Source: Mariprofundaceae bacterium (GTDB taxonomy: Bacteria > Pseudomonadota > Zetaproteobacteria > Mariprofundales > Mariprofundaceae). Taken from it: DNA of 54,621 nucleotides. This document shows, piece by piece, positions 8,977 to 17,953 of this stretch (position 1 is its first letter; the number at the start of each line of letters is the position of its first letter). The notes beneath the pieces were generated by a model that made no database searches, was not told the DNA's origin, and saw nothing but the letters and a program-made list of their open reading frames with translations. The position numbers and the translations under genes are program-made. The stretch is from positions 1-54,621 of the forward strand of contig JAJFLC010000008.1 of NCBI GenBank assembly GCA_021772895.1, given 5' to 3'.

Positions 8977-9426
8977 ATGAAACTTAATGATATTCAGTCA
9001 ACAACCGGGTCTCGAAAGGGGCGTAAACGCTTAGGCTGTGGCATCGCCACTGGCCATGGTAAAACCGGTGGACGTGGCCATAAAGGTCAGAAGTCCCGTT
9101 CAGGTGGTAAAATTATGCGTGGTTTTGAAGGTGGTCAAATGCCTTTGATTCGTCGTGTTCCAAAACGCGGCTTTACACCGCTTTCAAGAAATGAGTTTCA
9201 AATCGTGAATGTTGGGCAGCTTGAAAAACTTGAGGCTGGCAGCAAGGTTGATGCTGCAACGTTGTTTGAAGCAGGGATTGTTCGTAATGCTGTTGATCCC
9301 ATTAAGCTGCTTGCAAAAGGCGAGATTTCTAAAAAAATATCATTAACAGTGGCGGCTGCATCAGCATCAGCAAAAGCTAAGCTTGAAGCCGCTGGCGGCT
9401 CTCTTTCTGTAACAGAGGCCGAATAA
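8977..9426 (+). CDS. rplO: 50S ribosomal protein L15
   Basis: 149 residues. The glycine-rich basic N-terminus is characteristic (KGRKRLGCGIATGHGKTGGR, then GHKGQKSRSGGK and GFEGGQMPLIRRVPKRGF). L15 assembles late into the 50S subunit, bridging rRNA domains. The C-terminal third is alanine-rich. secY begins 1 nt after its stop, the standard rplO-secY pair. Confidence 0.97.
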   Translation: MKLNDIQSTTGSRKGRKRLGCGIATGHGKTGGRGHKGQKSRSGGKIMRGFEGGQMPLIRRVPKRGFTPLSRNEFQIVNVGQLEKLEAGSKVDAATLFEAGIVRNAVDPIKLLAKGEISKKISLTVAAASASAKAKLEAAGGSLSVTEAE

Positions 9427-9427
9427 G

Positions 9428-10759
9428 ATGTCGCAGGCAGGTCAGCTGGGTGGGTTGGCAAATGTTGGAAAAATTCCGGAGCTAAAAAACCGAATTCTTT
9501 TCACATTGGCAATGCTGATTGTTTATCGTCTGGGAGCTCATGTTCCCGTTCCAGGTATTGATGGAACGGTCTTGGCACAGTTCTTTGATCAGGCTCAGGG
9601 AAGCTTACTGGGCATGTTTGATATGTTTTCCGGTGGTGCACTTTCACGCCTGACAATCTTTGCACTGGGTATTATGCCGTACATATCTGCCGCTATTATT
9701 TTACAGCTGATGACCATCGTATCTCCAAAACTGGAGCAGTTGAAAAAAGAGGGTGAAGCGGGGCGTCGTAAGATTACGCAATATACCCGTTATGGCACTG
9801 TGTTTTTGGCCTTTTTCCAAGGTATTGGTATGTCCATTGGTTTGGAGTCGTTCTCTGTTGCCGGTCAGCCGGTTGTGATTGATCCGGGATGGGGCTTCCG
9901 CGCTATTACGGTGATTACACTTGTGACAGGTACGGTGTTTTTGATGTGGGTTGGTGAACAAATTACGGAACGTGGCATCGGAAATGGTATCTCAATGATC
10001 ATTTTTGCCGGTATTGTAGCGGGACTTCCTTCTGCGATTGGTGGCACTTTAGAGTTGGCACGTACGGGCGAATTTTCTGCTGTTGGTGTGATTGGTCTTT
10101 TCCTTATGGCGGTTGCGGTAACAGCTATGGTGGTATGGTTTGAGCGTGCACAACGCCGAATTCCAATTCAGTATGCAAAACGACAGGTGGGTAACCGTTT
10201 GTATGGTGGTAAGGCATCATTTTTGCCATTGAAAGTGAATACTGCGGGTGTGATTCCGCCGATCTTTGCCTCCTCCCTGATTTTGCTACCAGCGACGTTT
10301 GCACAATTTACCAAAGGTACGGAAGGTTTTGCCTGGTTGGGTGATATCTCTGCTATCCTTTCACCTGGACAGTGGCTCTATATGGCGTTGTTTACTGCAC
10401 TCGTTGTGTTTTTCTGTTTCTTTTATACTGCGATTGTCTTTAACCCGAAAGATACTGCGGATAACCTGAAGAAAAATGGTGGTTTTATTCCAGGCATTCG
10501 TCCGGGGCAGAAAACAGCGGATTATGTTGATTCGGTATTGACCCGTATTACCGTTGTTGGCGCAGCCTACGTGGCTATGGTTTGTTTGTTGCCTGAATGG
10601 TTGATTAGCACATATTCGGTTCCTTTTTACTTTGGTGGAACAAGCTTGTTGATCATTGTGGTTGTAACAATGGATACCATGAGTCAGATCCAGTCGCATC
10701 TGATGAGTCATCAGTATGAAGGTTTGATGAAGCAGGCCCGCCTGAAAACCAGCCGCTAA
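9428..10759 (+). CDS. secY: preprotein translocase subunit SecY
   Basis: 443 residues with about ten hydrophobic segments, the expected topology of the SecYEG channel in the inner membrane. Motifs: PGIDGTVLAQFF near the plug region, TIFALGIMPYISAAIILQL, GIGNGISMIIFAGIVAGLP, RRIPIQYAKRQVG (cytoplasmic loop contacting SecA or the ribosome) and the ANNLKKNGGFIPGIRPG-like loop, here ADNLKKNGGFIPGIRPGQ. The C-terminus ends in HLMSHQYEGLMKQARLK. adk starts right after its stop. Confidence 0.98.
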   Translation: MSQAGQLGGLANVGKIPELKNRILFTLAMLIVYRLGAHVPVPGIDGTVLAQFFDQAQGSLLGMFDMFSGGALSRLTIFALGIMPYISAAIILQLMTIVSPKLEQLKKEGEAGRRKITQYTRYGTVFLAFFQGIGMSIGLESFSVAGQPVVIDPGWGFRAITVITLVTGTVFLMWVGEQITERGIGNGISMIIFAGIVAGLPSAIGGTLELARTGEFSAVGVIGLFLMAVAVTAMVVWFERAQRRIPIQYAKRQVGNRLYGGKASFLPLKVNTAGVIPPIFASSLILLPATFAQFTKGTEGFAWLGDISAILSPGQWLYMALFTALVVFFCFFYTAIVFNPKDTADNLKKNGGFIPGIRPGQKTADYVDSVLTRITVVGAAYVAMVCLLPEWLISTYSVPFYFGGTSLLIIVVVTMDTMSQIQSHLMSHQYEGLMKQARLKTSR

Positions 10760-11404
10760 ATGAACATTGTTTTGTTTGGACCTCCGGGTGTTGGTAAAGG
10801 CACTCAGAGCGATAATCTGGTGAATGAATTGGGCATTACTCATTTTGCAATGGGAGATATTCTTCGCGAAGCGGTTAAAGAAGGTACTGCACTTGGTTTG
10901 AAAGCCAAGACGTACATGGATAGCGGAAAACTGGTTCCTGATGCATTGGTAATCGGGATGATCGAAGCGCGGATTATGGATCCTGAAGTGACGGGTGGTT
11001 TTTTACTTGATGGTTTTCCACGCAACGTTTCTCAGGCTGAAGCTTTGGCATCAATGCTTGAAAAACATGGAGAAAGCATCGATCGAGTTGTGTTTATGGA
11101 TGCTCCTGAAGCGATGCTTCTGAAGCGCTTAAGTGGCAGGTTGATATGTAGGGCTTGCGGTTTTGGATTTCATCGGCATTATTCGCCACCCCGTAAAGAA
11201 GGGCGTTGTGATCGCTGCTCTGGAGAGCTCTACCAGAGGGATGATGATAAGGAAGAAGTGATAGGTCAGCGGCTTGAAGTTTATGGCGAGCAGACAAGGC
11301 CTCTACTTGAATATTACAAGGCTTTACCGGCATTCAGAAGGTTGGATGCATCCGGGGAGATGACAGCAGTTTATGCTGAGCTGATGAAGGCGGTTAAGAA
11401 CTAG
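10760..11404 (+). CDS. adk: adenylate kinase, zinc-LID form
   Basis: 214 residues. It interconverts ATP + AMP and 2 ADP in the cytoplasm. P-loop FGPPGVGKGTQ at residues ~5-15, AMP-site GFPRNVSQAEAL, and the LID domain with CRAC and CDRC pairs flanking GFGFHRHYSPPRKEGR. The four-cysteine LID is the zinc form; enterobacterial Adk lacks these cysteines. The ATG follows the secY stop with no spacer and no clear SD, suggesting translational coupling. Confidence 0.97.
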   Translation: MNIVLFGPPGVGKGTQSDNLVNELGITHFAMGDILREAVKEGTALGLKAKTYMDSGKLVPDALVIGMIEARIMDPEVTGGFLLDGFPRNVSQAEALASMLEKHGESIDRVVFMDAPEAMLLKRLSGRLICRACGFGFHRHYSPPRKEGRCDRCSGELYQRDDDKEEVIGQRLEVYGEQTRPLLEYYKALPAFRRLDASGEMTAVYAELMKAVKN

Positions 11405-11407
11405 AAC

Positions 11408-11626
11408 ATGGCAAAAGAAGATATTATTGAAATGTCAGGGGAAGTGGTTGAAAAACTTCCTAATGCAATGTTCAAGGTGAAACTTGAAAATGAGCATGAA
11501 GTGCTCTGTACGATTTCAGGTAAAATGCGAAAGTTTTATATTCGTATTTTACCCGGTGATAAGGTGACAGTTGAAATCTCTCCTTATGATCTCTCACGTG
11601 GCCGAATTAGCTATCGTGAAAAATAA
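11408..11626 (+). CDS. infA: translation initiation factor IF-1
   Basis: 72 residues, the standard length. A single OB fold: [41 protein letters not shown], and [22 protein letters not shown]-1 occupies the 30S A site during initiation. It starts 3 nt after adk. The secY-adk-infA-rpmJ order is shared with many non-gamma lineages, whereas E. coli has infA elsewhere. Confidence 0.97.
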   Translation: MAKEDIIEMSGEVVEKLPNAMFKVKLENEHEVLCTISGKMRKFYIRILPGDKVTVEISPYDLSRGRISYREK

Positions 11627-11647
11627 GCTTCGGCTTGTTGTTGAATT

Positions 11648-11668
11648 GACAAATTTTAAAAGTTTGTC
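11648..11668. repeat. imperfect inverted repeat between infA and rpmJ
   Basis: GACAAATTTT and AAAGTTTGTC can pair as a short A/T-rich hairpin in the 80-nt gap between infA and rpmJ. No run of T follows, so it is not a classic terminator. It may be an RNA structure that adjusts expression at the spc/alpha boundary; that is inference. Confidence 0.35.
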
Positions 11669-11706
11669 GCCAAGTTTGTTAGAAATGAAGCGACGGAGGT
11701 AGATCT

Positions 11707-11820
11707 GTGAAGGTCCGTGCGTCAGTGAAAAAAATGTGTAATAAGTGTCGGGTTATCCGACGCAAAGGCGTGGTTCGCATACTTTGCGAAAACCCGCGTC
11801 ACAAGCAGCGTCAGGGTTAA
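11707..11820 (+). CDS. rpmJ: 50S ribosomal protein L36, zinc-binding form
   Basis: 37 residues from a GTG start, with CGGAGGTAGATCT just upstream as the ribosome-binding site. The sequence [17 protein letters not shown], followed by a Cys and a His near the C-terminus ([12 protein letters not shown]), gives the CXXC...C...H zinc ribbon of the C+ L36 form. It sits between infA and rpsM, its usual place at the start of the alpha-operon segment. Confidence 0.96.
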   Translation: MKVRASVKKMCNKCRVIRRKGVVRILCENPRHKQRQG

Positions 11821-11849
11821 TCTTGATTGACTGCGACAAGGAGGCTTAA

Positions 11850-12218
11850 GTGGCACGTATTGCCGGTGTAAATATTCCGACGCATAAACGCGTTGTAATT
11901 TCGTTGACTTATATTTTTGGTATTGGTCAGGGAAATTCCCGTGACATTTTGGCGAAAGCCAAAGTGAGTCCAGATGCTCGCGTCAAGGATCTCAGTGAAG
12001 CTGAGGTGAATACGATCCGTGATATTATTAATGCGGATTATACTGTTGAAGGCGATATGCGCCGTGAAGTCACCATGAGTATCAAACGTCTGACTGATCT
12101 TGGTTGTTATCGTGGGCTTCGCCACCGTAAAGGACTTCCAGTTCGTGGACAGCGTAGTAAAACAAATGCCCGCACCCGTAAAGGCCCTCGCCGTACTGTT
12201 GCTGGCAAGAAGAAATAA
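11850..12218 (+). CDS. rpsM: 30S ribosomal protein S13
   Basis: 122 residues from a GTG start preceded by AAGGAGGCTTAA, a near-perfect SD. S13 in the 30S head contacts tRNA and bridges to L5. Motifs: [36 protein letters not shown] and the C-terminal [20 protein letters not shown]. It is followed by rpsK, 16 nt on. Confidence 0.98.
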   Translation: MARIAGVNIPTHKRVVISLTYIFGIGQGNSRDILAKAKVSPDARVKDLSEAEVNTIRDIINADYTVEGDMRREVTMSIKRLTDLGCYRGLRHRKGLPVRGQRSKTNARTRKGPRRTVAGKKK

Positions 12219-12234
12219 GGTTTGAGGAAGTAGA

Positions 12235-12624
12235 ATGGCTGCACCGAAAACAACAACAAAAAAGCGCACACGTAAGAACATTGCCAATGCAGTGGCTCAT
12301 GTGAAAGCGTCTTTTAACAATACGATCATTACTTTTACCGATGAATCCGGGAATGCGATCAGCTGGGCGACCAGCGGTGGTTCCGGCTTCAAGGGCTCTC
12401 GTAAAAGTACGCCGTTTGCTGCGCAGGTTGCAGCTGAAGATGCGGCACGTAAAGCAATGGATCATGGCGTCAAGAATGTCTCCGTGCTGGTAAAAGGACC
12501 TGGTTCAGGTCGTGAGTCAGCATTGCGTGCGATTGCCGCAGTTGGCTTAAATGTAACATCCATCCGTGATGTAACCCCAATCCCTCATAATGGCTGCCGC
12601 CCTCCAAAGCGGCGCCGCGTTTAG
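12235..12624 (+). CDS. rpsK: 30S ribosomal protein S11
   Basis: 129 residues. S11 forms part of the mRNA path near the platform. Motifs: [40 protein letters not shown], and the conserved C-terminal [20 protein letters not shown]. It lies 12 nt before rpsD in the alpha-operon order. Confidence 0.98.
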   Translation: MAAPKTTTKKRTRKNIANAVAHVKASFNNTIITFTDESGNAISWATSGGSGFKGSRKSTPFAAQVAAEDAARKAMDHGVKNVSVLVKGPGSGRESALRAIAAVGLNVTSIRDVTPIPHNGCRPPKRRRV

Positions 12625-12636
12625 GAGTTTTAGACA

Positions 12637-13266
12637 ATGGCTCGTTATCTCGAGGCTAAATGCCGTCTTTGTCGCCGTGAAGGTGAGAAGCTCTATTTGA
12701 AGGGTGGAAAATGTTATTCTGACAAGTGCCCGATCGAACGCCGTCCGTATGCGCCGGGTATGCATGGCCAAAGCCGTCGTCAGAAAGTATCTGATTATGG
12801 AACACAGCTGCGTGAAAAACAGAAGGTGAAACGTGTTTATGGTTTGCAGGAAAAGAAATTTCTTGCCTATTATAAAGAAGCAGATCGCATGACTGGTGTT
12901 ACAGGTTTGAATTTGTTGCGTTTGTTGGAATCACGCCTGGATAACATTGTTTATCGTATGGGGCTGGCTTCATCACGGACAGAAGCACGTCAGTTGGTTC
13001 GTCATAATCATATTAAGGTCAATGATCGTTGGATGAATATTCCTTCTTATCAGGTGCCTGTTGGCTCCAAGATTTCAATCAATGAGAAGGCAGCAGAACA
13101 TTTGCGTGTGAATGCATCTTTGGAATCTGCATCACAGCGTGGCACTGCAGAGTGGCTTGATGTTGACTTAACAACCAAGCAGGCCACCTATCGCGAAATG
13201 CCTGTGCGTGAACAGCTTGATCCGGGTATCCGCGAACAGCTGATCGTTGAATTGTACTCCAAGTAA
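12637..13266 (+). CDS. rpsD: 30S ribosomal protein S4, zinc-binding form
   Basis: 209 residues. The N-terminus carries [18 protein letters not shown], followed by a further Cys (DKC), the four-cysteine C+ zinc form. The S4 RNA-binding domain begins around residue 98 ([20 protein letters not shown], then [10 protein letters not shown]). S4 nucleates 16S rRNA 5'-domain assembly and in E. coli represses the alpha operon. It is followed by rpoA. Confidence 0.98.
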   Translation: MARYLEAKCRLCRREGEKLYLKGGKCYSDKCPIERRPYAPGMHGQSRRQKVSDYGTQLREKQKVKRVYGLQEKKFLAYYKEADRMTGVTGLNLLRLLESRLDNIVYRMGLASSRTEARQLVRHNHIKVNDRWMNIPSYQVPVGSKISINEKAAEHLRVNASLESASQRGTAEWLDVDLTTKQATYREMPVREQLDPGIREQLIVELYSK

Positions 13267-13283
13267 GCATTGAGGACATAAGT

Positions 13284-14252
13284 ATGGATCTGATTAAACC
13301 ACGTTCGATCACGGTTGAAGAAATTGTACCTGGTCGTACAGCAAAGATTAGCTTTGAACCACTGGAACGTGGCTATGGAACGACGCTTGGTAACAGCCTG
13401 CGCCGCATGCTATTGTCTTCGCTTTCCGGCGGGGCAGTAACCTCAGTCAGGTTCGAAGGTGTAACACACGAGTTTGATACCATGAAGGGTGTTCGTGAAG
13501 ATGTGATGGATATTATCCTGTCACTGAAAGAACTCGATTTGGGCATGCATTCCGATGAAAGTGTTTCCATTACACTGGATGCAAAAGGTCCTGCCATTGT
13601 CACTGCTGGTGATATTCAGTGCCCAACAGGTGTTTCGATTACAAACCCTGAAATGATTTTGGCTCATCTGAATGAAGATGCGACGTTAAAATTTGAAGCC
13701 ATTGTTGAAAAGGGTCGTGGTTATGATCCTGCTCAGGAACGTGAGTCTGATGATCGTGTCGTAGGATTTCTTCTCGTTGATGCTTCTTATTCACCAATTC
13801 GTCGTGTGGCAACCCGTGTTGAGAATGCACGTGTGAGTCAAAAAACTAATTACGACAAATTGATCATGGAAATCGAGACCAATGGTTCGATCTCCCCGGA
13901 AGAGGCGATTGGCGCTGCGGCACAAATTATTCAGGATCAGCTTGCTGTGTTTGCTGATTTTAATGCGATGGAAGATGAGAGTGTGCAGGATTCAGATGAT
14001 GTAGGTATCGCCGATGTTCTGGCTCAGCCTATTGATCATCTTGACTTGTCTGTCCGTTCCATGAACTGCCTGAAAAGTGATGATATTTTCCGTGTGGGTG
14101 ATCTTGTTCAGCGTACCGAGCAGGAGATGCTTCGTACACCAAACTTTGGCCGGAAATCATTAACTGAAATTAAAGAAGTGCTTGAAAATATGGGATTAGG
14201 CTTGGGTATGAAGCTGGAAGACTGGCCCCCTGTAGAATCTACAGAAGCATAA
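13284..14252 (+). CDS. rpoA: RNA polymerase subunit alpha
   Basis: 322 residues. The N-terminal dimerisation domain includes [21 protein letters not shown] linker around residues 230-250 ([15 protein letters not shown]) is followed by the C-terminal domain with [20 protein letters not shown] and a helix-hairpin-helix [20 protein letters not shown]. The alpha CTD contacts UP elements and activators. It sits between rpsD and rplQ, 21 nt before the latter. Confidence 0.98.
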   Translation: MDLIKPRSITVEEIVPGRTAKISFEPLERGYGTTLGNSLRRMLLSSLSGGAVTSVRFEGVTHEFDTMKGVREDVMDIILSLKELDLGMHSDESVSITLDAKGPAIVTAGDIQCPTGVSITNPEMILAHLNEDATLKFEAIVEKGRGYDPAQERESDDRVVGFLLVDASYSPIRRVATRVENARVSQKTNYDKLIMEIETNGSISPEEAIGAAAQIIQDQLAVFADFNAMEDESVQDSDDVGIADVLAQPIDHLDLSVRSMNCLKSDDIFRVGDLVQRTEQEMLRTPNFGRKSLTEIKEVLENMGLGLGMKLEDWPPVESTEA

Positions 14253-14273
14253 GGATTAGAGAGGTATCACACG

Positions 14274-14669
14274 ATGAGACATCGTAAACATCATGGTTCT
14301 CTTGGGTTGCCAACCGGTCATCGGCGTGCAGTCATGGCAAACCTTGCAACAGCAATATTGACACATGGCCGTATCGAAACGACACAGGCTAAGGCCCGCG
14401 CAGTTCGTCCATACGTTGAAAAGCTTATAAGCTTGGGTAAAGCAGGAGATTTACATTCACGGCGTCAGGCGTTGTCAAAGCTTCGCTATCGTCCGATTGT
14501 TGATCGTCTTTTTAATGATGTTGCGCCTGTGTTTGCTGAACGCCCAGGTGGTTATACACGCATTATCAAAACCCGTTTCAGAGCTGGTGATGCTGCTCCG
14601 ATGGCAATTATTGAGTTGGTTGCTGCAATTGAAGCTGTTAGTGAAGTTGTTGAGACTGAAGAATCATAA
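14274..14669 (+). CDS. rplQ: 50S ribosomal protein L17
   Basis: 131 residues. L17 lies near the peptide tunnel exit. Motifs: MRHRKHHGSLGLPTGHRRAV, LATAILTHGRIETTQAKA and the C-terminal PGGYTRIIKTRFRAGDAAPM. The family core ends at about residue 118 and a short acidic tail follows. It is the last gene of the ribosomal cluster, 23 nt before a strong terminator. Confidence 0.97.
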   Translation: MRHRKHHGSLGLPTGHRRAVMANLATAILTHGRIETTQAKARAVRPYVEKLISLGKAGDLHSRRQALSKLRYRPIVDRLFNDVAPVFAERPGGYTRIIKTRFRAGDAAPMAIIELVAAIEAVSEVVETEES

Positions 14670-14691
14670 AGATTTTTTTTATTTGTTTTTA

Positions 14692-14723
14692 AAAGAGGCT
14701 GCCATTGGCAGCCTCTTTTTTTT
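14692..14723 (+). terminator. rho-independent terminator after the ribosomal cluster
   Basis: A perfect 12-bp stem, AAAGAGGCTGCC paired with GGCAGCCTCTTT, closes a 3-nt ATT loop and runs into a T tract. It lies just past rplQ and marks the end of the S10-spc-alpha transcript. Confidence 0.93.
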
Positions 14724-14800
14724 GTAAAAGTATGTGTTGAATCTTTTATTCAATAATCTCTCATTGACCCGAAGTTCATTAGCGGTTTGAATGCGCCGAT

Positions 14801-15469
14801 ATGAAATATTTACTCCGTTTTTTAACCTTTATGATCATGGCGGTTACGTTATCCTCCTGTTCGGAAATGCCACCACTGCTTATCTTTAATGAGGATGCGG
14901 ATAAACCAGATTATGCTCAGGGAAGTCAAAGAAGCTCCGCTTCCGCAGCTTCACGGGTTCCACTGGATGTTCCACCGGAATTGAGGGGAGAGGTTGAAGT
15001 TCCTTCACCGGGAGCGATCAGTCAGGACGGGTCGGTAATCATGGGCGGTCCTGATAAAAAACTGATTGCCGGTAGAGCTGTTTCGCTTGATGCTAAAGTA
15101 TATGATAACAGTGCTGGAGAGGTTTTTTCGGCGGTGGTAGATGCCATGACTGCGCTGAATATGCCGGTGCAAAGTGTGGATTCGCCGAGCGGAACATTGA
15201 CAACGGATTGGATACGGCAAAATTCAGTGAGTGCCAATGCATCTGCTTCTGTACTTACTGGTCTGTTTGGTGGTGATGGGGTGCAAGGCTTGCGTTACCG
15301 CTTTGTAGTGCGTGTATTGCGTCAGACAGTTGGAGAAGGAAAGATGACAAGGCTGGAAATTCGAACCATTGGCCAAGCATATGTTAGCAACCATTGGGTG
15401 AACCGTCCTATCAAAAGAAAGGTAAATAAAGAGCTTTTTACAGCGACCGAAGAAAGACTTTCGAGGTAA
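14801..15469 (+). CDS. BamC/NlpB-like outer-membrane lipoprotein
   Basis: 222 residues. The signal peptide ends in a lipobox LSSC, with the lipidated cysteine at residue 20. The mature N-terminus is low-complexity, then SRVPLDVPPELRGEVEVPS resembles the segment BamC uses to bind BamD. Residues ~105-165 contain an AVVDAMTALNMPVQSVD stretch and SGTLTTDWIRQN; the TLTTDW motif matches the first helix-grip domain of BamC. It is shorter than E. coli BamC (344 residues) and probably lacks the second domain. Role inferred: accessory factor of beta-barrel assembly. No clear SD is visible. It is convergent with trpC. Confidence 0.7.
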   Translation: MKYLLRFLTFMIMAVTLSSCSEMPPLLIFNEDADKPDYAQGSQRSSASAASRVPLDVPPELRGEVEVPSPGAISQDGSVIMGGPDKKLIAGRAVSLDAKVYDNSAGEVFSAVVDAMTALNMPVQSVDSPSGTLTTDWIRQNSVSANASASVLTGLFGGDGVQGLRYRFVVRVLRQTVGEGKMTRLEIRTIGQAYVSNHWVNRPIKRKVNKELFTATEERLSR

Positions 15470-15487
15470 ATAAAAACAATCCAATAT

Positions 15488-15522
15488 AAAGGGTGGTGAT
15501 TGAAAGATCGCCGCCCTTTTTT
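15488..15522. terminator. bidirectional terminator between the lipoprotein gene and trpC
   Basis: AAAGGGTGGTGAT pairs with ATCGCCGCCCTTT around a short loop with two G-U pairs in RNA. T residues follow on the + side and A residues precede it, giving a T run on the - side. It lies in the 56-nt convergent gap and can serve both operons. Confidence 0.8.
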
Positions 15523-15525
15523 ACG

Positions 15526-16329
15526 TTATATTGTGTATTGTTGTGATGCCATGAGCTTCTTTAAGGCATCGCCGGGAACGGGTTGGCGGATAAGAGATTC
15601 ACCAACTAAAAAACCATGTACACCGACCTGATTCATCAAATGAATATCATCATGGGAATAGATTCCTGATTCAGTGATGACGGTTTTTCCCTCAGGTAGA
15701 CCATGCAAAAGTGACAGCGTTGTATCCAGGTTCGTTTCAAATGTGTGCAGGTTCCGATTGTTGATGCCGAGCAGTGGCGTGTTTAATTTAAGTGCTCTTT
15801 CCAGTTCTTCCGCGTTATGAACTTCTGGGAGTACAGATAAACCAAGCTCAGAGGCTGTTTGAGCCAGTTCCAGTGCCAAAGCATCATCCACCATGGCCAG
15901 AATAATTAAAATGCAGTCAGCGCCCATTTCACGGGCTTCTGCGATCTGGTAGGGATCAACGATAAACTCTTTTCGGAGAATCGGGATGTTGACTGCTTGA
16001 CGAATCGCGCGGACATTGTCATCTGAGCCTTGAAAATATTTCACATCGGTTAAAACGGAAAGGCAGGTAGCACCTGCATTTTCATAAGACCGGGCAATCC
16101 AGACGGGATCAAAATCTTCACGAATCATTCCTTTCGATGGTGATGCCTTTTTCACCTCTGCAATGACTGCATTCTCTTTTTGGCTGATTTGTTGGATCAG
16201 CGCTCCGGAAAAGTCTAAAGGTGTATAAGCCTTTGCTTGTTCAAAGATGATTTGTTCGGAGATGTTCTTTTTGCATGTTGCAACCCATTGCCGTTTATAT
16301 GCGGCGATTTCATTGAGAATTGAGCTCAT
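15526..16329 (-). CDS. trpC: indole-3-glycerol phosphate synthase
   Basis: 267 residues, monofunctional TrpC. It closes the indole ring of CdRP in tryptophan synthesis. TIM-barrel motifs: VIAEVKKASPSKGMIREDFD (catalytic Lys region), LSVLTDVKYFQGSDDNVRAI, PILRKEFIVDPYQIAEAREM, GINNRNLHTFETNLDTT and the phosphate-binding VITESGIYSHDD. Last gene of trpEGDC; its start overlaps the trpD stop by 4 nt. Confidence 0.97.
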   Translation of the reverse strand: MSSILNEIAAYKRQWVATCKKNISEQIIFEQAKAYTPLDFSGALIQQISQKENAVIAEVKKASPSKGMIREDFDPVWIARSYENAGATCLSVLTDVKYFQGSDDNVRAIRQAVNIPILRKEFIVDPYQIAEAREMGADCILIILAMVDDALALELAQTASELGLSVLPEVHNAEELERALKLNTPLLGINNRNLHTFETNLDTTLSLLHGLPEGKTVITESGIYSHDDIHLMNQVGVHGFLVGESLIRQPVPGDALKKLMASQQYTI

Positions 16330-17387
16330 GCTTTTTCTCGTGATGTTTTGTTCGTTTGAGACGCTTGCTGCGTAAATTGGATAAGTGCAGTAAGTATCTT
16401 TTGAACTTCGCCTGAATCGATTTTTTCAGCAGCCAGTGCAATGCCTTCACCGATGCTATCAACCTGCTTGCTTATCCATAGGGCAGCACCTGCATTTAAA
16501 AGGACGATATCGCGTGCTGCGCCTTTTTGGCCTGCAAAGATGTGTTTGATAATTTCTGCATTAAAGGTGGCATCGCCGCCTTTCAGGGCTTCAGGTGTGG
16601 TAAAGGGCATGCCGAATGCAGAAGGGTCAATCTCAAAAGGTTCGATGTCCAGACCCGCTTCAACAAGAAAGGCATCGGTAATATCGGTGGTTGTGATTTC
16701 ATCGAGTCCATCACGTCCATGCACAATCAGTGCGCGTTTGATACCAAGCTGTTTTAAAGCATCGGCAACCAGTTCCAGTTTGTCTTCAGCGTAGACGCCG
16801 AGTAATTGATATACTGCACCTGCTGGATTGGTCAGTGGTCCCAGCAGATTAAAGATAGTGCGAACCCCCAGCTCCCGGCGAGCAGGCCCTGCATGGCGCA
16901 TGGCAGGGTGGTGATTGGGTGCAAAGAGGAAACCGATACCGACTTCATCGATGCATTTGGCAACTTGTTCGGGTGTGAGATCGAGCTTTACACCGAGTGC
17001 TTCCAGTACATCGGCGGCACCGGACTTGGAAGACATGGCGCGGTTGCCATGTTTGGCAATGGGTTGTCCACATGCAGCAATAACGATTGAAACCGCCGTT
17101 GAAATATTAAATGTGCTGGCGCCATCACCACCTGTACCGCAAGTATCCAACAGGTTTTTTGAGTCGGAATGAATATGTGTAGCAGCATTGCGCATGGCAC
17201 GTGCTGCACCGGCAACAATGTCAGCCGATTCTCCTCGAATGGAGAGGCCAAGTAATAAAGCACCGATTTGAGCTGGTGTGGCAGCACCTTGCATGATCAG
17301 GTTAAACACTTTTTCAGAAGTTTCGCCTGATATGGGTTGTCCTGTTTGCAGCGCTTGCAAGGTCTGCTGGATTAAATCTTTACTCAT
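16326..17387 (-). CDS. trpD: anthranilate phosphoribosyltransferase
   Basis: 353 residues. It transfers the phosphoribosyl group from PRPP to anthranilate. Motifs: DTCGTGGDGASTFNISTAVS (PRPP loop), KHGNRAMSSKSGAADVLEAL, the anthranilate-site HHPAMRHAGPARRELGVRT and NLLGPLTNPAG. TrpD is separate from TrpG here, not fused as in enterobacteria. It overlaps trpC and trpG by 4 nt each. Confidence 0.97.
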   Translation of the reverse strand: MSKDLIQQTLQALQTGQPISGETSEKVFNLIMQGAATPAQIGALLLGLSIRGESADIVAGAARAMRNAATHIHSDSKNLLDTCGTGGDGASTFNISTAVSIVIAACGQPIAKHGNRAMSSKSGAADVLEALGVKLDLTPEQVAKCIDEVGIGFLFAPNHHPAMRHAGPARRELGVRTIFNLLGPLTNPAGAVYQLLGVYAEDKLELVADALKQLGIKRALIVHGRDGLDEITTTDITDAFLVEAGLDIEPFEIDPSAFGMPFTTPEALKGGDATFNAEIIKHIFAGQKGAARDIVLLNAGAALWISKQVDSIGEGIALAAEKIDSGEVQKILTALIQFTQQASQTNKTSREKA

Positions 17388-17953
17388 ACCGATATCTCCA
17401 GAAAGTTTTTTAACATCTGGTGTCCATGTTCAGTCAAAATCGATTCGGGGTGAAATTGAACTCCAAAGGTTGGGTGTTGCCGATGTTGCAGGCCCATTAG
17501 CTCTCCCTCCTGGGTCCATGCAGTGCGCAGCAGGATTTCAGGCAGTGGCTCTTCAACGATCAGAGAGTGATACCTTGTTGCGGTAAAAGGCGAAGGAATA
17601 TTGGCAAAAACACCTTCACCTGTGTGTTCGATGGGGCTGGTTTTACCATGCATTAATCGAGGTGCACGGATGACTTTTCCGCCAAATACTTCGGCAATGG
17701 ATTGATGCCCTAAACAAACACCCAGAATAGGGATGCTGCCGGAAAAACGTTGAATCACATCCATTGAGATGCCTGCTTCATGTGGGGTGCACGGGCCGGG
17801 AGAGATCAAAATATGGGCAGGGTTCATAGTTGCGATTTCATCGAGTGTGATCTGATCATGACGAAAGACTTTTGGTGAATCGTTTAATTCGCCCAGATAT
17901 TGAACCAGATTAAAGGTGAAGGAGTCGTAGTTATCGATCACAAGCGTTGTCAT
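17384..17953 (-). CDS. trpG: anthranilate synthase component II (glutamine amidotransferase)
   Basis: 189 residues from ATG at 17953, which overlaps the trpE stop (ATGA); the frame is open further upstream only inside trpE. It is a class I glutamine amidotransferase feeding ammonia to TrpE. Motifs: LVIDNYDSFTFNLVQYLGEL, ISPGPCTPHEAG, the nucleophile in ILGVCLGHQSIAEVFGG, and the His/Glu pair in FGVQFHPESILTEHG. A close relative, PabA, is very similar; the trp context favours TrpG, possibly shared with folate synthesis. Confidence 0.96.
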   Translation of the reverse strand: MTTLVIDNYDSFTFNLVQYLGELNDSPKVFRHDQITLDEIATMNPAHILISPGPCTPHEAGISMDVIQRFSGSIPILGVCLGHQSIAEVFGGKVIRAPRLMHGKTSPIEHTGEGVFANIPSPFTATRYHSLIVEEPLPEILLRTAWTQEGELMGLQHRQHPTFGVQFHPESILTEHGHQMLKNFLEISV

